A stretch of 64,000 nucleotides of DNA from Salinicola avicenniae (lineage in GTDB: Bacteria > Pseudomonadota > Gammaproteobacteria > Pseudomonadales > Halomonadaceae). The translations under genes were made by a program, and so were the position numbers. Positions 9,070 to 18,025 of the stretch are shown here, one piece after another. The stretch's first letter is position 1. Each line of letters begins with the position of its first letter. Location: contig NZ_JAKQZC010000005.1 of NCBI RefSeq assembly GCF_023736115.1, positions 62,001 through 126,000 on the forward strand, written 5' to 3'. The notes under the pieces are model-generated. The model saw only the letters and a program-made list of their open reading frames with translations, searched no databases and was not told where the DNA came from.

Positions 9070-9476
9070 GCGAGTTCCGCTTTCCGGTCAAGGTCTACAT
9101 CGAGGATACCGACGCCGGCGGTATTGTGTACTACGTTAACTATCTGAAATTCATGGAGCGGGCCCGCAGCGAGTGGTTGAACGCGCTGGGGTTCGGTCAG
9201 CGTGAGCTGCTCGAGCAGGGTGTACAGCTTGTCGTGCACTCGCTCAGTTGCCGCTACGCTCGCCCCGCGCGCCTCGACGACACGCTGGAAGTCAGCGCCG
9301 GCGTGGCGCGCCTGGCAGCCTGCTCGCTGCGGTTCGAGCAAGCCGTTCGGCACCGCGGGGATACATTATGCGAAGCGACGGTCGATATAGCCTGTGTCGA
9401 CGCGCAACGTTTGAAACCGATGCGTTGGCCCGGCGCGCTGCGCGCGGCACTGACGCCAGACATTTCCAGCCAGTGA
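9066..9476 (+). CDS. ybgC: Acyl-CoA thioesterase YbgC
   Basis: 136 residues, hot-dog fold thioesterase of the tol-pal-associated type. The signature [27 protein letters not shown] begins at residue 10 and includes the active-site aspartate (D16 region). In E. coli the protein acts on acyl-CoA or acyl-ACP and associates with phospholipid-synthesis enzymes at the membrane. The start is GTG at 9066, overlapping the ruvB stop (GTGA). It opens the Tol-Pal gene set, as in most gammaproteobacteria. Confidence 0.95.
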   Translation: MSEFRFPVKVYIEDTDAGGIVYYVNYLKFMERARSEWLNALGFGQRELLEQGVQLVVHSLSCRYARPARLDDTLEVSAGVARLAACSLRFEQAVRHRGDTLCEATVDIACVDAQRLKPMRWPGALRAALTPDISSQ

Positions 9477-9489
9477 TTCGAGGATTTTC

Positions 9490-10179
9490 GTGAACGACTC
9501 CATGTCCATCCCCCACCTGATCATGAACGCCAGCCTGGTGGTCCAGCTGGTCATGCTCCTGCTGCTGGCGGCATCCATCGCTTCCTGGGTCGTCATCTTT
9601 CAGCGCAGTTTTGCCCTGGCGCGAGCCCGCAAGGCACAGAAGGCCTTCGACGAGCGCTTCTGGTCCGGTATCGACCTCAACGAGCTTTATCAGGACGTTC
9701 CCGAGCAGCACGAGGCGCAGGGCGCCGAGCATGTCTTCCGCGCCGGGTTCCGTGAATTCAATCGACTGGTACCGAAGACGCGCAGCAGCGAAGCGGTGCT
9801 GGATGGCGTGCAGCGCTCCCAGCGTGTGGCGCTGTCGCGTGAAGAAGATCGTCTCAATGCCAACCTGACACTGCTGGCCACGGTGGCATCCGCCAGCCCG
9901 TACATCGGCCTGTTCGGGACCGTCTGGGGCATCATGGGCTCGTTCCAGAGTCTGTCGATGGCGCAGCAGGCCACGCTCTCCACTGTGGCACCCTGGATCG
10001 CCGAAGCGCTCGTGGCGACCGCCATGGGGCTGTTCGCGGCCATTCCTGCCGTTATTTTCTACAACCGTCTCTCGGCCATCGCCAGTCGTCTGCTCGGCGA
10101 TTACGAAGATTTTGCCGAAGAATTCCACTCGATCCTGCACCGCAATCTGCAGGGTCGTGGCAGCAATCAAGCAGCCTGA
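9490..10179 (+). CDS. tolQ: Tol-Pal system proton channel subunit TolQ
   Basis: 229 residues with three membrane segments (about 15-38, 130-155 and 165-190), a MotA/TolQ/ExbB family protein. With TolR it forms the proton-driven motor that energises TolA for outer-membrane constriction at division. The loop ASASPYIGLFGTVWGIM is the family signature. The GTG at 9490 is preferred: GAGG lies six bases upstream. ATG at 9502 is the alternative. Confidence 0.95.
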   Translation: MNDSMSIPHLIMNASLVVQLVMLLLLAASIASWVVIFQRSFALARARKAQKAFDERFWSGIDLNELYQDVPEQHEAQGAEHVFRAGFREFNRLVPKTRSSEAVLDGVQRSQRVALSREEDRLNANLTLLATVASASPYIGLFGTVWGIMGSFQSLSMAQQATLSTVAPWIAEALVATAMGLFAAIPAVIFYNRLSAIASRLLGDYEDFAEEFHSILHRNLQGRGSNQAA

Positions 10180-10193
10180 GCCGGAGATTCGAC

Positions 10194-10634
10194 ATGGGTG
10201 GTCCCTATAGCCGACACCACCGGCGCAAACCGATGGGCGAGATCAACGTCGTCCCCTTTATCGACGTGATGCTAGTGCTGCTGGTGATCTTCATGATCAC
10301 CGCGCCGATGCTGACGCAGGGGGTACAGGTCGACCTGCCTCAGGTGACGTCCGAGCCGATCGACACCGACGAGCAGGAGCCGATCATCGTGTCGGTCGAC
10401 AGCCATGGCGACTACTTCATTTCGCTGGGCGACCAGGACAAGGCCGTCGATCTGCAGACGGTGGGAGATCAAGTCGTCGCGATCCTTGAGCGCCGGCCGA
10501 ACACGCCGGTCATGGTGCGCGGGGATAGAAATGCGTCCTACGGTCAGATCGTGACGCTCATGAGCACGCTGCAGATGGCGGGTGTGGCGAACGTCGGATT
10601 GATCTCCGAGCCGCCCCAGAGCGACAACGGTTAA
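10194..10634 (+). CDS. tolR: Tol-Pal system protein TolR
   Basis: 146 residues, ExbD/TolR family. One membrane segment (about 19-40) contains the essential proton-pathway aspartate D24 in [13 protein letters not shown]; a periplasmic domain follows. It works in the TolQ-TolR motor. It sits 14 bases after tolQ and nine bases before tolA, within the same operon. Confidence 0.96.
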   Translation: MGGPYSRHHRRKPMGEINVVPFIDVMLVLLVIFMITAPMLTQGVQVDLPQVTSEPIDTDEQEPIIVSVDSHGDYFISLGDQDKAVDLQTVGDQVVAILERRPNTPVMVRGDRNASYGQIVTLMSTLQMAGVANVGLISEPPQSDNG

Positions 10635-10643
10635 GGAGTCAGC

Positions 10644-11729
10644 ATGGCGAAGCGAACGCGCCGTGTCGGCTACGGTCTGCCGGTGGTTCTGGCGGTTGGG
10701 GTGCATGTCGTGGCGCTGCTGCTGACCATGTTGCGCTTGCCGGATAGCGAGGTGACGCCGACCTCCTCTTCGGTCGTGCAGGCAACCTTGGTCAGCGATG
10801 TGACCGCAACCGATCAGGCCCAATATGCAGAAGCGTCACGGGCCAGGAATGCTCAGCAGCAGGCTGAAGATCAGGCTCAGCAGCAGGCGGCGGAGGCAGC
10901 CGAAGCCGAGGCACGTGCCGAAGCGCAGGAGCAGGCGCGTGATGCCCAGGCGGCTCAGGCCCGCGAGGAGGCCGAGCGTCGCCAGCAGGTGGCAGCCGAA
11001 GCGGCAGAACGTGCAGCAGCGGCCGAGGCGGAGCAGCGCGAGGAAGCCGAAGCGGAACGCCAGCGGCAGGCCGAGGCGGAGCGCGAGGAAGCTGAAGCGG
11101 AACGTCAGCGGCAGGCCGAGGCTGAGCGCAAGCGTCAGGAAGAAGAGGCCGAACGTCAGCGCCAGGCCGAAGCGGAGCGCAAGCGCCAGGAAGAAGAGGC
11201 CGAACGTCAGCGCCAGGCTGAAGCGGAGCGCAAGCGCCAGGAAGAAGAGGCCGAACGTCAACGCGAGGCCGAAGCGGAGCGCAAGCGCCAGGAAGAAGAG
11301 GCCGAACGCCAGCGCCAGGCCGAAGCCCGGCAAGAGCAGGCTGCCGCAGAAGCCGCCGCGGCGGCCAGCCGCGACGCGCTCAACGACTCGATTGCCAGCG
11401 AGCAGGAGCGCATCGCCAACGCGCAGCAGTCCAGCCAGGCGTCGAACAACTTCATCAATCTGGTGAAGCGGGCGGTGGAAGATCGCTGGCACCTGCCGTC
11501 CAACGCCGCGAATGGCTTGGTCGCCCAGGTCCGGGTCCGTCTGGGGCCGTCCGGAGAGCTGTTGGCAGCTAGCATCACCAGCAGCAGCGGCAACCCGAGC
11601 TTCGATCGTTCGGCGACACAGGCGGTGGAAGCCGCCGCGCCGTTCCGTGAATTGCAACAGCTGGATGCTGGTCTGCAACGGCGCTTCCGCGATTTCAATC
11701 TGAGATTCACACCCGGGGATATACAGTGA
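10644..11729 (+). CDS. tolA: Tol-Pal system protein TolA
   Basis: 361 residues. It spans the periplasm, linking the TolQR motor to TolB-Pal. Domain I is a single N-terminal membrane helix (about 9-30). Domain II is a long charged helical stalk (about 60-265), and domain III is the globular C-terminal TonB-like domain (about 270-361). The stalk holds four near-identical 17-residue units of type [17 protein letters not shown] at residues 158-225. The stop codon overlaps the tolB start as TGATG. Confidence 0.95.
   Translation: MAKRTRRVGYGLPVVLAVGVHVVALLLTMLRLPDSEVTPTSSSVVQATLVSDVTATDQAQYAEASRARNAQQQAEDQAQQQAAEAAEAEARAEAQEQARDAQAAQAREEAERRQQVAAEAAERAAAAEAEQREEAEAERQRQAEAEREEAEAERQRQAEAERKRQEEEAERQRQAEAERKRQEEEAERQRQAEAERKRQEEEAERQREAEAERKRQEEEAERQRQAEARQEQAAAEAAAAASRDALNDSIASEQERIANAQQSSQASNNFINLVKRAVEDRWHLPSNAANGLVAQVRVRLGPSGELLAASITSSSGNPSFDRSATQAVEAAAPFRELQQLDAGLQRRFRDFNLRFTPGDIQ
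11115..11318 (+). repeat. Four 51-bp tandem repeats inside tolA
   Basis: Four consecutive 51-base units encode the 17-residue stalk motif. They differ at only a few, mostly synonymous, positions. A more degenerate copy precedes them (residues 141-157). Such repeats are prone to copy-number change, which would alter TolA stalk length in steps of about 25 angstroms of alpha-helix. Confidence 0.9.
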
Positions 11730-13054
11730 TGAAACGATGGACCTCTCAAGGATGGAAGGCTCTGGCCACCGGCTGGTGGGTGTCGCTGATCCTGCTGATC
11801 GGCCTGACAGGCACCGCCCAGGCGCAGGACCTGACCATCGAGATTACCCGTGGCAGCGACCAGGCGACGCCGATCGCCGTCGTGCCGTTCGAGTTCGAGG
11901 GGCAGGGCGGTCTCTCGGAAGATATCGCGCGAATCGTCAGCGATGATCTGGAGCACAGCGGGCAGTTCGCGCCGTTGAATCGCAGTGCCTTGATCTCGCT
12001 GCCGAGCAGCAGCGAAGACGTTTACTACGATGACTGGAAGCGCGTCGATGCACGCTATCTGGTCGTCGGCAAGGTCGAGCCGCAGGGTAGCGATTACCGT
12101 ATTCGCTACGAACTGATGGATGTGTTGGGCGGCAATCGCATGCTGGGCGAGACGCTGGTCTCTCGCGACGGCAATTTGCGTGGCAGCGCTCATTACATCA
12201 GCGATCAGATCTTCGAGGCGATCACCGGTATCCGTGGCGCGTTCTCCACGCGTATCGCCTATATCTCCGCCAGCGGTAGCGGCGACAATGCCCGTTATGC
12301 GCTCTATGTTGCCGATGCCGACGGCCATAACGGACAGCAGGTCCTCTCTTCGGATGATCCGTTGCTGTCCCCGTCATGGTCGCCGGACGGCCAGAAGCTG
12401 GCCTATGTCTCGTTCGAATCCGGCAATTCGGCGATCTACGTGCAGAATGCGGCGACCGGCGAGCGCGTGCGCCTGACCTCGTTCCGCGGTATCAACGGCG
12501 CACCGGCCTGGTCGCCCGACGGCCGCAAGCTGGCGATGTCGCTTTCCAAGGACGGACAGCCCGAGATCTACGTCATGGATCTTGCGTCCCGTCAGCTTAC
12601 GCGTCTGACCAACAATCGGGCGATCGAGACCGAGCCCGAATGGTCGCCCGATGGCCGCTCGCTGATCTTTACCTCCGACCGCAGCGGGGCGCCCCAGCTC
12701 TATCGCATGCCGGCCGGCGGCGGCCAGGCCGAACGCCTGACATTTACCGGCAATTACAATTCCGATGGTCGCTTCGCGCCGGACGGCGAATCGATCTACA
12801 TGGTGACGCGTGATGACAGTGGCTATCACGTTGCCAAGCAGGACCTGGAGACCGCTCGTGTCACGGTCCTGACCGAGTCGCGCTGGGATGAATCACCCAG
12901 TGTCGCACCGAATGGCACCATGGTAATCTTCGCTACCCAGCAAGGGTCGCAAGGGGTGTTGGGGGCAGTCTCTTCCGATGGACGCGCGTCCTTCCGACTG
13001 CCTTCACCGCAAGGCGATGTACGCGAACCCGCGTGGTCGCCGTTTTTGAACTAA
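11729..13054 (+). CDS. tolB: Tol-Pal system beta-propeller protein TolB
   Basis: 441 residues, periplasmic. A signal peptide (about 1-33, ending GTAQAQ) precedes an N-terminal anticodon-binding-like domain and a six-bladed beta-propeller whose blades carry repeated WSPDG motifs ([37 protein letters not shown] and others). TolB shuttles between Pal and TolA. I prefer ATG at 11729, overlapping the tolA stop as TGATG; an in-frame GTG lies directly before it at 11726. Confidence 0.95.
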   Translation: MKRWTSQGWKALATGWWVSLILLIGLTGTAQAQDLTIEITRGSDQATPIAVVPFEFEGQGGLSEDIARIVSDDLEHSGQFAPLNRSALISLPSSSEDVYYDDWKRVDARYLVVGKVEPQGSDYRIRYELMDVLGGNRMLGETLVSRDGNLRGSAHYISDQIFEAITGIRGAFSTRIAYISASGSGDNARYALYVADADGHNGQQVLSSDDPLLSPSWSPDGQKLAYVSFESGNSAIYVQNAATGERVRLTSFRGINGAPAWSPDGRKLAMSLSKDGQPEIYVMDLASRQLTRLTNNRAIETEPEWSPDGRSLIFTSDRSGAPQLYRMPAGGGQAERLTFTGNYNSDGRFAPDGESIYMVTRDDSGYHVAKQDLETARVTVLTESRWDESPSVAPNGTMVIFATQQGSQGVLGAVSSDGRASFRLPSPQGDVREPAWSPFLN

Positions 13055-13102
13055 ACGACTACAGTCATTAGTGTCATTCGATATCCGAGCAAGGAGATCA
13101 CA

Positions 13103-13615
13103 ATGCAATTCAAGACCCACGCCAAGACGTTAGCAGTCGCGCTGTCCCTAGCCGTAGTGGCGGGCTGTTCTAGCAGCGGCGGTACCCAGGAAGGGAATAT
13201 GGATGGCACTGCCGGTGGAACTTCCGGCCAGGGCATGACCACCGGTCAAAGCACTTCCGGCTCCCAGATGGGCGCTGGCGAGCAGATGCCGAGCGTCGAC
13301 ACCATCTACTTCGCGTTCGACAGCGAAGAGATTCGTCCGGAGTTCGAATCCGTGCTGAATGGCCACGCGCAGTACCTGATGGCCAACCCGAACACCAACG
13401 TGACGCTGGAAGGCTATGCCGACGAGCGCGGTACGCGTGAATACAACCTGGGTCTCGGCGAGCGCCGTGCACAGGCGGTCGAGCAGTACCTGACCGTCCA
13501 GGGTGTTTCCCCGTCGCAGGTCGACATCGTCAGCTACGGTGAAGAGCGTCCTGCCGTTCAGGGCCACACCGAAGAAGCTTACGCCAAGAACCGTCGCGTC
13601 GTGTTCTCGTACTAA
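13103..13615 (+). CDS. pal: Peptidoglycan-associated lipoprotein Pal
   Basis: 170 residues. The lipobox LAVVAGC places the lipidated cysteine at residue 22, followed by a Gly/Ser/Thr-rich tether (about 23-62) and an OmpA-like peptidoglycan-binding domain with YADERGTREYNLGLGERRA. Pal anchors the outer membrane to the cell wall and is the outer partner of the Tol system. AAGGAG precedes the ATG by seven bases. Confidence 0.96.
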   Translation: MQFKTHAKTLAVALSLAVVAGCSSSGGTQEGNMDGTAGGTSGQGMTTGQSTSGSQMGAGEQMPSVDTIYFAFDSEEIRPEFESVLNGHAQYLMANPNTNVTLEGYADERGTREYNLGLGERRAQAVEQYLTVQGVSPSQVDIVSYGEERPAVQGHTEEAYAKNRRVVFSY

Positions 13616-13633
13616 GTACCGGCGGAGACAAGC

Positions 13634-14455
13634 ATGAAACACGGTCTGAAAAGACTGTGCGGCGCGGGAGCCTTGGTGCTCCCGCTGTCCGTATGGGCTC
13701 AGCAACCGGTCGTCGAGGACCTGACAGGTCCCTCGGGCGGCTTCTATAGTCAGACAGAAGCGCGTGAAAGTGGCGGCGGCACGCTGACGATCCTTAATCA
13801 GCTGCAGGACAATCGTCAGCAGATTCAGCAGCTGCGAGGTCAGGTCGAAGAGCTTCGCTATCAGCTCGAGCAGCTCAAGCGCCAGACCCAGCAGCAATAT
13901 CTCGATCTGGACGATCGCCTCTCGGGCGGCACTGCCGGCTCGCCGCCGGGCAGCGGTAGCGTCGATAGTGAAACGGCCAGCCAGGTCAGCGAAGGTGCCG
14001 AAGGCACGTCCGATGGTGCCAGCGACACGGCTGCCAGCGCCGGTTCGGGTGCAACATCGGCAAGTCAGAGTGGCGGCGGTGAAGGGCGCGAGGCCTATCA
14101 GGCAGCCTTTCAGCAGGTTCAGGCGCGAGAATTCGACGCCGCGATCGATGCCTTCAACCGATTCCTCTCGGATTATCCGCAGTCCAGCCTGGTACCCAAT
14201 GCCCATTACTGGCTGGGCGAGCTTTACTCCGCACAGTCGCAGTTGGATGACGCCTCGAGCGCTTTTCAAAGCGTGATCGACGACTATCCGCAAAGCAACA
14301 AGGTACCGGATGCGCTCTATAAACTGGGGCTGCTCAAGGCGCGCCAAGGGGATTCCCAGGCCAGCCGCGAGCTGCTGACGCGCGTCCGAGACAACTACCC
14401 CGACAGCAATGCTGCGCAGATGGCGGGTGACTTCCTTAACCAGATGGGCAGCTGA
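13634..14455 (+). CDS. cpoB: Cell division coordinator CpoB (YbgF)
   Basis: 273 residues, periplasmic. A signal peptide (about 1-22, ending VWAQ) is followed by a glutamine-rich trimerising coiled coil (about 52-95), a Gly/Ser linker and three TPR repeats (about 150-270; YQAAFQQVQ, YWLGELYSAQ, YKLGLLKARQ). In E. coli CpoB coordinates PBP1B with the Tol machine during septation. It closes the Tol-Pal operon, 18 bases after pal. No strong terminator was seen behind it. Confidence 0.93.
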   Translation: MKHGLKRLCGAGALVLPLSVWAQQPVVEDLTGPSGGFYSQTEARESGGGTLTILNQLQDNRQQIQQLRGQVEELRYQLEQLKRQTQQQYLDLDDRLSGGTAGSPPGSGSVDSETASQVSEGAEGTSDGASDTAASAGSGATSASQSGGGEGREAYQAAFQQVQAREFDAAIDAFNRFLSDYPQSSLVPNAHYWLGELYSAQSQLDDASSAFQSVIDDYPQSNKVPDALYKLGLLKARQGDSQASRELLTRVRDNYPDSNAAQMAGDFLNQMGS

Positions 14456-14514
14456 CGGATGATCGACCTGTCGGCGGTAGGCACTTACCGCCGGATGGGC
14501 CGGGAGGAAACCTC

Positions 14515-15273
14515 ATGACTTGCCACATCGACTACCAGGCGCCGTCGTCCCTGCTCGAGGGGCGTGTCATTCTGGTGACAGGGGCCAGTACCGGCATCGG
14601 CCGGGCGGCGGCCATGGCGTACGCGCGTCACGGCGCGAGCCTGGTGCTGATCGGCCGCAGCGTAGCGCGGCTCGAGGTCGTCTACGATGCCATCGAGGCG
14701 GCGGGTGGGCCTCAACCGGCGATCTTCCCGCTCAACCTGGAAAGTGCGACGTCTCAGGATTACGCGTCGCTGGCCGCTCATCTTGAAAGCGAATTCGGGC
14801 GGCTCGACGGCTTGCTGCACAACGCCAGCGTCCTCGGTGAGCGCCTGCCGGTCGCCGAGGCCGATCTCGAGACCTGGGCGCAGGTGATGCAGGTCAACTT
14901 CACGGCGACATTAGGCCTGACCCAGGCATTGCTGCCGCTGCTCGCGAGGTCGGAAAGTGCTTCGGTCATTTTCACCTCATCCAGTGTGGGCCGACGTGGG
15001 CGCGCCTGCTGGGGGGCATACTCGACCTCGAAGTTCGCCACCGAAGGGTTGATGCAGATCCTGGCTGACGAGCACCGTGATGGTGCCATCCGCTTCAATT
15101 CGATCAATCCCGGGGCGACGCGAACGGCCATGCGACAGGCCGCCTACCCGGACGAAGACCCGGCCATATTGCGCACGCCCGAGGAGATCATGCCGACCTA
15201 TCTCTGGCTGATGGGCAATGACAGTGCCACGGCCAACGGTGAGGCATTCGACGCGCAGCCCCCCAGACACTGA
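14515..15273 (+). CDS. YciK-type short-chain dehydrogenase/reductase
   Basis: 252 residues, classical SDR. The nucleotide-binding motif TGASTGIG is near residue 22, the NAG-like motif is LHNASVLGE, and the catalytic Ser (FTSSSVGRRG) and YxxxK (YSTSK) are present. It matches the YciK group, whose physiological substrate is unsettled. The ubiG-mupP-yciK neighbourhood is the same as in Pseudomonas aeruginosa, except that here yciK is on the opposite strand and convergent. AGGAGG-like sequence (GGGAGGAAACC) precedes the ATG. Confidence 0.88.
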   Translation: MTCHIDYQAPSSLLEGRVILVTGASTGIGRAAAMAYARHGASLVLIGRSVARLEVVYDAIEAAGGPQPAIFPLNLESATSQDYASLAAHLESEFGRLDGLLHNASVLGERLPVAEADLETWAQVMQVNFTATLGLTQALLPLLARSESASVIFTSSSVGRRGRACWGAYSTSKFATEGLMQILADEHRDGAIRFNSINPGATRTAMRQAAYPDEDPAILRTPEEIMPTYLWLMGNDSATANGEAFDAQPPRH

Positions 15274-15334
15274 ACTCTCGCGCGTCGTCTTCTCTGCCAT
15301 TCTCTTCCCGCACCTTGGCGTTGTGTAGACCGCC

Positions 15335-16042
15335 TCAGGTCGGTTTTCGGCCGTCTATCTCGTGTGTCGGGCGATCAAGCCAGCCTGCCAGGTGATCCGA
15401 TAGGGCGGTCGACGTCTCGAACCAGCAATCTGCTGGCCAATTGTCGGTGGTCTCTTCTGTGGGGATATAGCCGTAGCGCACCGCGACTGCATACATCTCC
15501 GCGGCTCTCGCCGCCTGCATGTCGCGGCGGTGGTCGCCGACGTACCAGCAGGCCGTGGGCGCGACCTGCAGCTGCCGGGCAGCCAGCAGTAGAGGGGCAG
15601 GGTCCGGTTTCTTCACCGGCAGGTCGTCGGCGCAGAGCAGACTCCCCGGCTTCAGGCCAAGCGTTTCCACCAGTGGCACGGCGTACCGCCTCGGCTTGTT
15701 AGTGACGATTCCCCAGGCTCGGCCGGCGGCTTCCCAGCGAGCCAATAGGGGCTGGAGCCCGGGGAACACTTGGCTATGGATCGCCACCGCCTCCGCATAA
15801 CGTTCCAGCAGGAAGTCTCTGGCAGCGGCGTGCGCTGAGTGCGTCGGCTCGAGACCCAACGCCAGCGTCACCAGGGCACTGCCACCATTGGAGACCTGTT
15901 GCCGGATCGTCTCATACGGTAGGCGAGGCAGGTCGTGGTGGTCACGCAGGCGATTGGTGGCCTCGGCCAAGTCCGGCGCGGTGTCGACCAGGGTGCCGTC
16001 GAGGTCGAACAGCACCGCCTGGGGCGTCGGCGCCGAGCTCAT
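15335..16042 (-). CDS. mupP: N-acetylmuramic acid 6-phosphate phosphatase MupP (HAD family)
   Basis: 235 residues of the HAD superfamily. Motif I is [13 protein letters not shown] with the nucleophilic and general-acid aspartates; motif II is IVTNKP; the lysine and final acidic motif are in VKKPDPAPL and YVGDHRRDM. It could be taken for phosphoglycolate phosphatase, which shares these motifs. I call MupP because it directly follows ubiG and neighbours a yciK-type SDR, as in Pseudomonas, where MupP feeds the peptidoglycan-recycling shunt to UDP-MurNAc. The start at 16042 overlaps the ubiG stop (ATGA). Confidence 0.8.
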   Translation of the reverse strand: MSSAPTPQAVLFDLDGTLVDTAPDLAEATNRLRDHHDLPRLPYETIRQQVSNGGSALVTLALGLEPTHSAHAAARDFLLERYAEAVAIHSQVFPGLQPLLARWEAAGRAWGIVTNKPRRYAVPLVETLGLKPGSLLCADDLPVKKPDPAPLLLAARQLQVAPTACWYVGDHRRDMQAARAAEMYAVAVRYGYIPTEETTDNWPADCWFETSTALSDHLAGWLDRPTHEIDGRKPT

Positions 16043-16779
16043 GCCGTTTCCGTCGCCGGACCCTGCCATTCGGGGCAGGCATGGACCATGTAGTTGACCG
16101 AGACATCGCTAGCGGTCAATCGGTAGCGTCGAGTCACCGGATTGTAGGTCAGGCCAGTCTGGTCCTGCAGTCTCAGGCCCTGTTCGCGGCACCAGGCCGA
16201 GAGTTCGGAAGGGCGAATGAACTTGCGATACTCATGGGTGCCGCGAGGCAGAAGGCCAAGGACATACTCGGCACCCAGGATTGCGAAGGCATAGGCTTTC
16301 GGATTGCGGTTGATGGTCGAAAAGAACAGATGGCCGCCGGGCTTGACCAGTTTGGCGCAGGCGCGAATCACCGAGCCGGGGTCGGGAACATGCTCGAGCA
16401 TCTCGAGGCAGGTCACGACATCAAACGAAGCCGGCGCTTCCTCGGCCAGCGCTTCTACGCTGATGTGGCGGTAGTCCACCTCCACGCCGCTTTCCATCTG
16501 ATGCAGTCTGGCGACCGCGAGCGGCGCCTCGCCGAGATCGATACCGGTCACGTTGGCGCCGCGCTGTGCCATCGCCTCGCTGAGGATACCGCCGCCGCAA
16601 CCGACGTCGATCACTCGCTTGCCGGCCAGCGAGACATGCCCATCGATATAGCCCAGTCGCAGCGGGTTGATATCGTGGAGCGGCTTGAATTCGCCTTCGC
16701 GGTCCCACCAGCGACTGGCCAGGGCATCGAATTTGGCGATTTCGGCATGGTCGACATTGTCGTGATGCGGTCGTGTCAT
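16039..16779 (-). CDS. ubiG: Ubiquinone biosynthesis O-methyltransferase UbiG
   Basis: 246 residues. It performs both O-methylation steps of ubiquinone synthesis. The SAM-binding motif I is [13 protein letters not shown] near residue 53, with [13 protein letters not shown] and [12 protein letters not shown] following; all are typical of UbiG. The start at 16779 ([17 protein letters not shown]) is preceded by GGAAGGA at nine bases; the frame is open upstream but without family similarity. Downstream mupP is coupled by an ATGA overlap. A ubiquinol oxidase operon (cyo) is also in this window. Confidence 0.95.
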   Translation of the reverse strand: MTRPHHDNVDHAEIAKFDALASRWWDREGEFKPLHDINPLRLGYIDGHVSLAGKRVIDVGCGGGILSEAMAQRGANVTGIDLGEAPLAVARLHQMESGVEVDYRHISVEALAEEAPASFDVVTCLEMLEHVPDPGSVIRACAKLVKPGGHLFFSTINRNPKAYAFAILGAEYVLGLLPRGTHEYRKFIRPSELSAWCREQGLRLQDQTGLTYNPVTRRYRLTASDVSVNYMVHACPEWQGPATETA

Positions 16780-17133
16780 TGACGAGGATCCTTCCCGGGA
16801 TGATCGGCGTGGCGGGGTTGGCACGGCGATAGACGAGGTGCTGGTTGCCATGTCGCGCCACTTGGCTTTGCAATAGTCTACTATGGACACGTCAATGACC
16901 GGATGCCATGCCGTCAAAAAATCGCCGCGCCATTTTCGATTGTGCCCGGCGGAGCGGCGTTCGCGAACCACAGTCAAGTTCGTCGTCGCGACGATGGATC
17001 GCCAAAGCGTCACCGGATGTCGCCATACTGCGACTGTGCTTTCGCTTTATAGATCGTTAAGCTATTTCGAGGACGCGATTTTCAGAATGCTGATCATCGT
17101 TGATTTCATACCCAGGAAGGGAAGGACTAGAAA
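16780..17133. other. Divergent ubiG/galU intergenic region, 354 bases
   Basis: No gene I can support. The only frame of note (16883-17137, rightward) lacks a ribosome-binding site and any familiar motif. Promoters for both ubiG and galU must lie here; an AT-richer stretch at about 17040-17110 before galU is the likely place. AAGGGAAGGACTAG at about 17117-17130 is the galU ribosome-binding site. Confidence 0.4.
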
Positions 17134-18021
17134 ATGATTCGCAAGGCCGTACTGCCCGTAGCCGGATTCGGCACCCGTTGCCTGCCAGCCTCCAAGGCGA
17201 TTCCCAAGGAGATGATCACCATCGTCGACAAGCCGGTGATTCAGTACGTGGTCACCGAGGCGGTGAAGGCCGGCATCAAAGAAATCGTTTTGGTCACCCA
17301 CTCCTCCAAGAGCGCCATCGAGAACCATTTCGACAAGCACTTCGAACTCGAGAATCAGCTCGAGGCCAAGGGCAAGGACGAGCTCCTAGACGAGCTGCGC
17401 AACATTATTCCGGACGACGTCAATATCATCAGCGTGCGTCAGCCTGAAGCACTGGGGCTGGGCCATGCCATACTCTGCGCGCGTCCCGTCGTCGGCAACG
17501 ATCCGTTCGCCGTGCTGCTGCCCGACGTGCTGATCGATGACGACAATCGGCCGCAGAACGATCTCGCCGGCATGATTGCCGCCTACGAAGAGACCGGCAA
17601 GGCGCAGATCATGGTCGAGACCGTGCCGCATGAACTGACCTACAAGTACGGTATCGTGGCGCTCGAGGGCGATGAGCCCGCACCGGGTCAAAGTGCACCG
17701 CTGACCGGCATGGTCGAGAAGCCGAAGGTCGAGGAAGCGCCATCGACGCTGGCAGTGATCGGTCGTTACCTGCTGCCGGGCGAGATTTTCCCCATTCTTG
17801 CCCAGACCGCTCCCGGTGCCGGTAACGAAATCCAGTTGACCGATGCTATCGAGACGCTTCGTCAGTCCAGCGGTGCCGCGGCCTATCGCATGCAGGGCCA
17901 GACCTATGACTGCGGTAGCCAGTTGGGCTATCTCGAAGCGACGCTGGCTCTGGGCAAGAAACATCCCAAGCTCGGCGACGGCTTCCGCAAACTGATCCAG
18001 CAATACGCGTCCGAGGACTGA
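17134..18021 (+). CDS. galU: UTP-glucose-1-phosphate uridylyltransferase
   Basis: 295 residues. It makes UDP-glucose for envelope and osmolyte sugars. The N-terminal signature AGFGTRCLPASKAIPKEM (residues 10-27) is the nucleotidyltransferase motif, with the usual Thr of LPAT replaced by Ser. VEKPK, which binds glucose-1-phosphate, and a conserved ...YDCGSQLGYLEA segment are present. Length matches GalU. The next gene starts four bases downstream and encodes a UDP-glucose dehydrogenase homologue, so the pair looks like a UDP-glucose to UDP-glucuronate unit, but the second enzyme appears inactive (see next entry). Confidence 0.96.
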   Translation: MIRKAVLPVAGFGTRCLPASKAIPKEMITIVDKPVIQYVVTEAVKAGIKEIVLVTHSSKSAIENHFDKHFELENQLEAKGKDELLDELRNIIPDDVNIISVRQPEALGLGHAILCARPVVGNDPFAVLLPDVLIDDDNRPQNDLAGMIAAYEETGKAQIMVETVPHELTYKYGIVALEGDEPAPGQSAPLTGMVEKPKVEEAPSTLAVIGRYLLPGEIFPILAQTAPGAGNEIQLTDAIETLRQSSGAAAYRMQGQTYDCGSQLGYLEATLALGKKHPKLGDGFRKLIQQYASED

Positions 18022-18025
18022 ATCC

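Noticed and set aside
10836-11678. 280-codon leftward frame opposite tolA
   Set aside because: It is the antisense of the tolA repeat region; its Leu/Phe/Ala repeats simply mirror the 51-bp units.
13148-14347. 399-codon leftward frame opposite pal and cpoB
   Set aside because: Antisense shadow of two well-identified Tol-Pal genes, without ribosome-binding site or motif.
15329-15348. Terminator after the yciK-like gene
   Set aside because: The stem is only four pairs plus a mismatch, although TTTT follows; too weak to list as a feature.
16883-17137. 84-codon rightward frame between ubiG and galU
   Set aside because: No ribosome-binding site, no motif, and it ends across the galU start; more likely promoter sequence.
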